NCBI GenBank assembly: GCA_036322855.1
Contig: AP027924.1
Coordinates: 943,635 to 1,007,634 of the forward strand
Direction: 5' to 3'
Source of the DNA: Improbicoccus pseudotrichonymphae
GTDB lineage: Bacteria > Bacillota > Clostridia > Oscillospirales > Acutalibacteraceae
Length of the DNA: 64,000 bases
Shown here: positions 62,865-64,000 of the stretch, in pieces
How positions within the stretch are numbered: position 1 is the first letter of the stretch
How the letters are laid out: every line of letters starts with the position of its first letter
Notes under the pieces: generated by a model
Told to the model about the DNA's origin: nothing
Seen by the model: only the letters and a program-made list of their open reading frames with translations
Database searches by the model: none
Program-made: the position numbers and the translations under genes

Positions 62865-63715
62865 AAAAAGAAAACAATATAATAGACAAAAATAATAGGA
62901 AGATTAGTAAAAATAATAAGATAATTTCCTCTATCTTAGCTATTATTATGTGTTGTCAGCCACTTGTTGGGGCTGTTGGGTCTGGTGGTCAACTTGTAGA
63001 TAACAAGAAAACTGTTGGAATAATGAAATACAAAGATGAAGATGGTGTTGAAATACCAGAAAATGAAAATGATGTTAAAGAAAACGACAAAGGCGAAGGT
63101 GAAGGCGAAAATAAAAATAAAATCAAAAATAAAAGTCTTATTGATAAATTTAATGAGCTTTCGGGTTTAGCCAAAGCTGGTTTTGGTACAATTTGTAGTA
63201 TTCCCGGTGTTGGTGCTTTAGTTTGTGTTGTACGTTATGCAATTAGTTGTAGAGTTACTATTGGAAAAATCAAAATAGGTGAAAAGTATTATAAAACTTG
63301 TAATATAGGCAGATTAGTAGATGAAGATGTTTTTAACGGAGGGCGTTGTGAACATTTAAATGAAAGTGGTTTATTATGTGAATTTAAAAAATCCATTAGA
63401 GAATCCATGGGTGGCGACGAAGAACAAAAATCAATACTTGTATCTTTTTATAATCATGATGAAAACGATAGTGTAAAAGAAGAAGTAACGAGACAACTAA
63501 AAAGTAAATACTCTAAGTTTATTTATAGAATAATAACAAAGAAAGAAGTTGCAGAAAACATTGATATATATCATGCATATGAGCTATTGCACAAAGCTGG
63601 TCCTGGTTTTCGTTTAGTTAATATTATTATTAGGACTGCCACAGGTCTTTTTCTTTTAGTACCTGAAGAATTGGTAAGAGTATTAACAAATAATGGATAC
63701 AGGATGTTAGATTAA
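62861..63715 (+). CDS. FIKSL second cistron M2 (divergent YSKF domain)
   Basis: Starts at ATG 62861 inside the stop of copy M, as C2 does with C. It begins MKKENNIIDKNNRKISKNNK like C2, then the signal-like helix (IISSILAIIMCCQPLVGAV) and a linker that reads like copy K (GSGGQLVDNKKTVGIMKYKD). Its second hydrophobic helix is GFGTICSIPGVGALVCVV. The C-terminal domain is a divergent YSKF form (LKSKYSKFIYRIITKKEV, HAYELLHKAGPGFRLVNIII, LFLLVPEELVRVL). It seems assembled from pieces of several members. Function unknown. Confidence 0.77.
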   Translation: MKKENNIIDKNNRKISKNNKIISSILAIIMCCQPLVGAVGSGGQLVDNKKTVGIMKYKDEDGVEIPENENDVKENDKGEGEGENKNKIKNKSLIDKFNELSGLAKAGFGTICSIPGVGALVCVVRYAISCRVTIGKIKIGEKYYKTCNIGRLVDEDVFNGGRCEHLNESGLLCEFKKSIRESMGGDEEQKSILVSFYNHDENDSVKEEVTRQLKSKYSKFIYRIITKKEVAENIDIYHAYELLHKAGPGFRLVNIIIRTATGLFLLVPEELVRVLTNNGYRMLD

Positions 63716-63771
63716 GAGTGACGCGAAAGATGTTGTCTTTGAAGTATTTTGTGTGATGTGTTTTTGTTTTA

Positions 63772-63800
63772 TTGACAATATGTATTTAAAACGTTAGACT
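63772..63800 (+). promoter_or_regulatory. Promoter near the right edge
   Basis: TTGACA (63772-63777), 17 bp, TAGACT (63795-63800). The following 200 bases have no open frame but contain GATCTTCTTTGATAAAGAAG-type pairing, so a structured RNA leader is possible. What it serves lies outside the window. Confidence 0.5.
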
Positions 63801-64000
63801 GTTCGGGAAGATTGGGTACTAATTGTAAGCAATCTCGTGGTTGTTTCTGAATTTCGGCCCAAAGAGATCTTCTTTGATAAAGAAGAAAGTATTAACAAAG
63901 TGAACGAGGCGGAAACAACAAGAGGAGTAGTAAAGGGGCAGTTAAAATTATAATTTTCGGTTGTTAGTCATTGTTGTGTTTTATTAGTTGTTTGTCGTAT

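Overview
This is an AT-rich window from a low-GC, endospore-forming Gram-positive bacterium, most likely a clostridium. The evidence is a PolC-type DNA polymerase III, both dipicolinate synthase subunits (dpaA, dpaB), an uninterrupted sigK, a PASTA-bearing spoVD, a spoVE/ftsW gene, a SleC-like spore cortex lytic protein, and frequent TTG/GTG starts with strong Shine-Dalgarno sites. Many decayed insertion sequences, small inverted-repeat elements, a broken group II intron and a family with eukaryote-like domains suggest a host-associated or endosymbiotic life. That last point is inference.

Housekeeping and sporulation islands: 1632-4651 (dpaA-dpaB, sigK, an M14 peptidase); 9485-12811 (surface glycan: O-antigen ligase-like, DegT aminotransferase, initiating sugar transferase); 12954-14738 (DUF421/DUF4363 pair and two half-size TauE/SafE permeases); 14865-19406 (spoVD-mraY-spoVE); 20605-25276 (polC-rpe, minus strand); 27214-31365 (beta-propeller/HAMP/cyclase-like sensor and a LysM membrane protein); 31439-31776 (tRNAs Val, Asp, Phe, Gly); 33801-36849 (rpsL-rpsG-fusA); 43322-45931 (Ca2+-type P-ATPase); 47217-51844 (sensor-MFS fusion plus SpoIIE-type phosphatase); 59839-61545 (MazF-like toxin, SleC-like protein). 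tRNA-Met is at 39209 and tRNA-Pro at 55492.

Between these islands lies a dispersed multigene family that I call the FIKSL family (my label, from the shared N-terminal residues FIKSL). I label its copies A-M, plus the second cistrons C2 and M2. Each has a near-identical promoter (TTGACA, 16-17 bp, TATAAT or close), a shared leader and a conserved first start. A GA/CT dinucleotide repeat of 7-18 units follows, then a second ATG with its own G-rich Shine-Dalgarno site, a signal-peptide-like segment (KNNKIISSILAVIMCCQ-type), an acidic linker often built of minisatellites, a membrane segment and a variable C-terminal module. That module is usually a shared domain (I call it the YSKF domain), but in two copies it is a Ras/Rab-like GTPase, in one an alpha/beta hydrolase with a cysteine nucleophile, and in two another shared domain.

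The GA repeat sets the frame between the two starts. Four copies are fused in frame (A, C, F, G). In three the upstream frame stops on the second start as ATGA (D, K, L). In four it overlaps out of frame (B, H, J, M). Two near-identical genes in a roughly 1.4 kb inverted repeat (B and C, 5450-8330) differ in frame because of this tract. The arrangement looks like a multi-locus, three-state contingency system coupled to module shuffling, and it is the main candidate here for an undescribed system. Copies often sit head to head around a shared structured repeat (module R).
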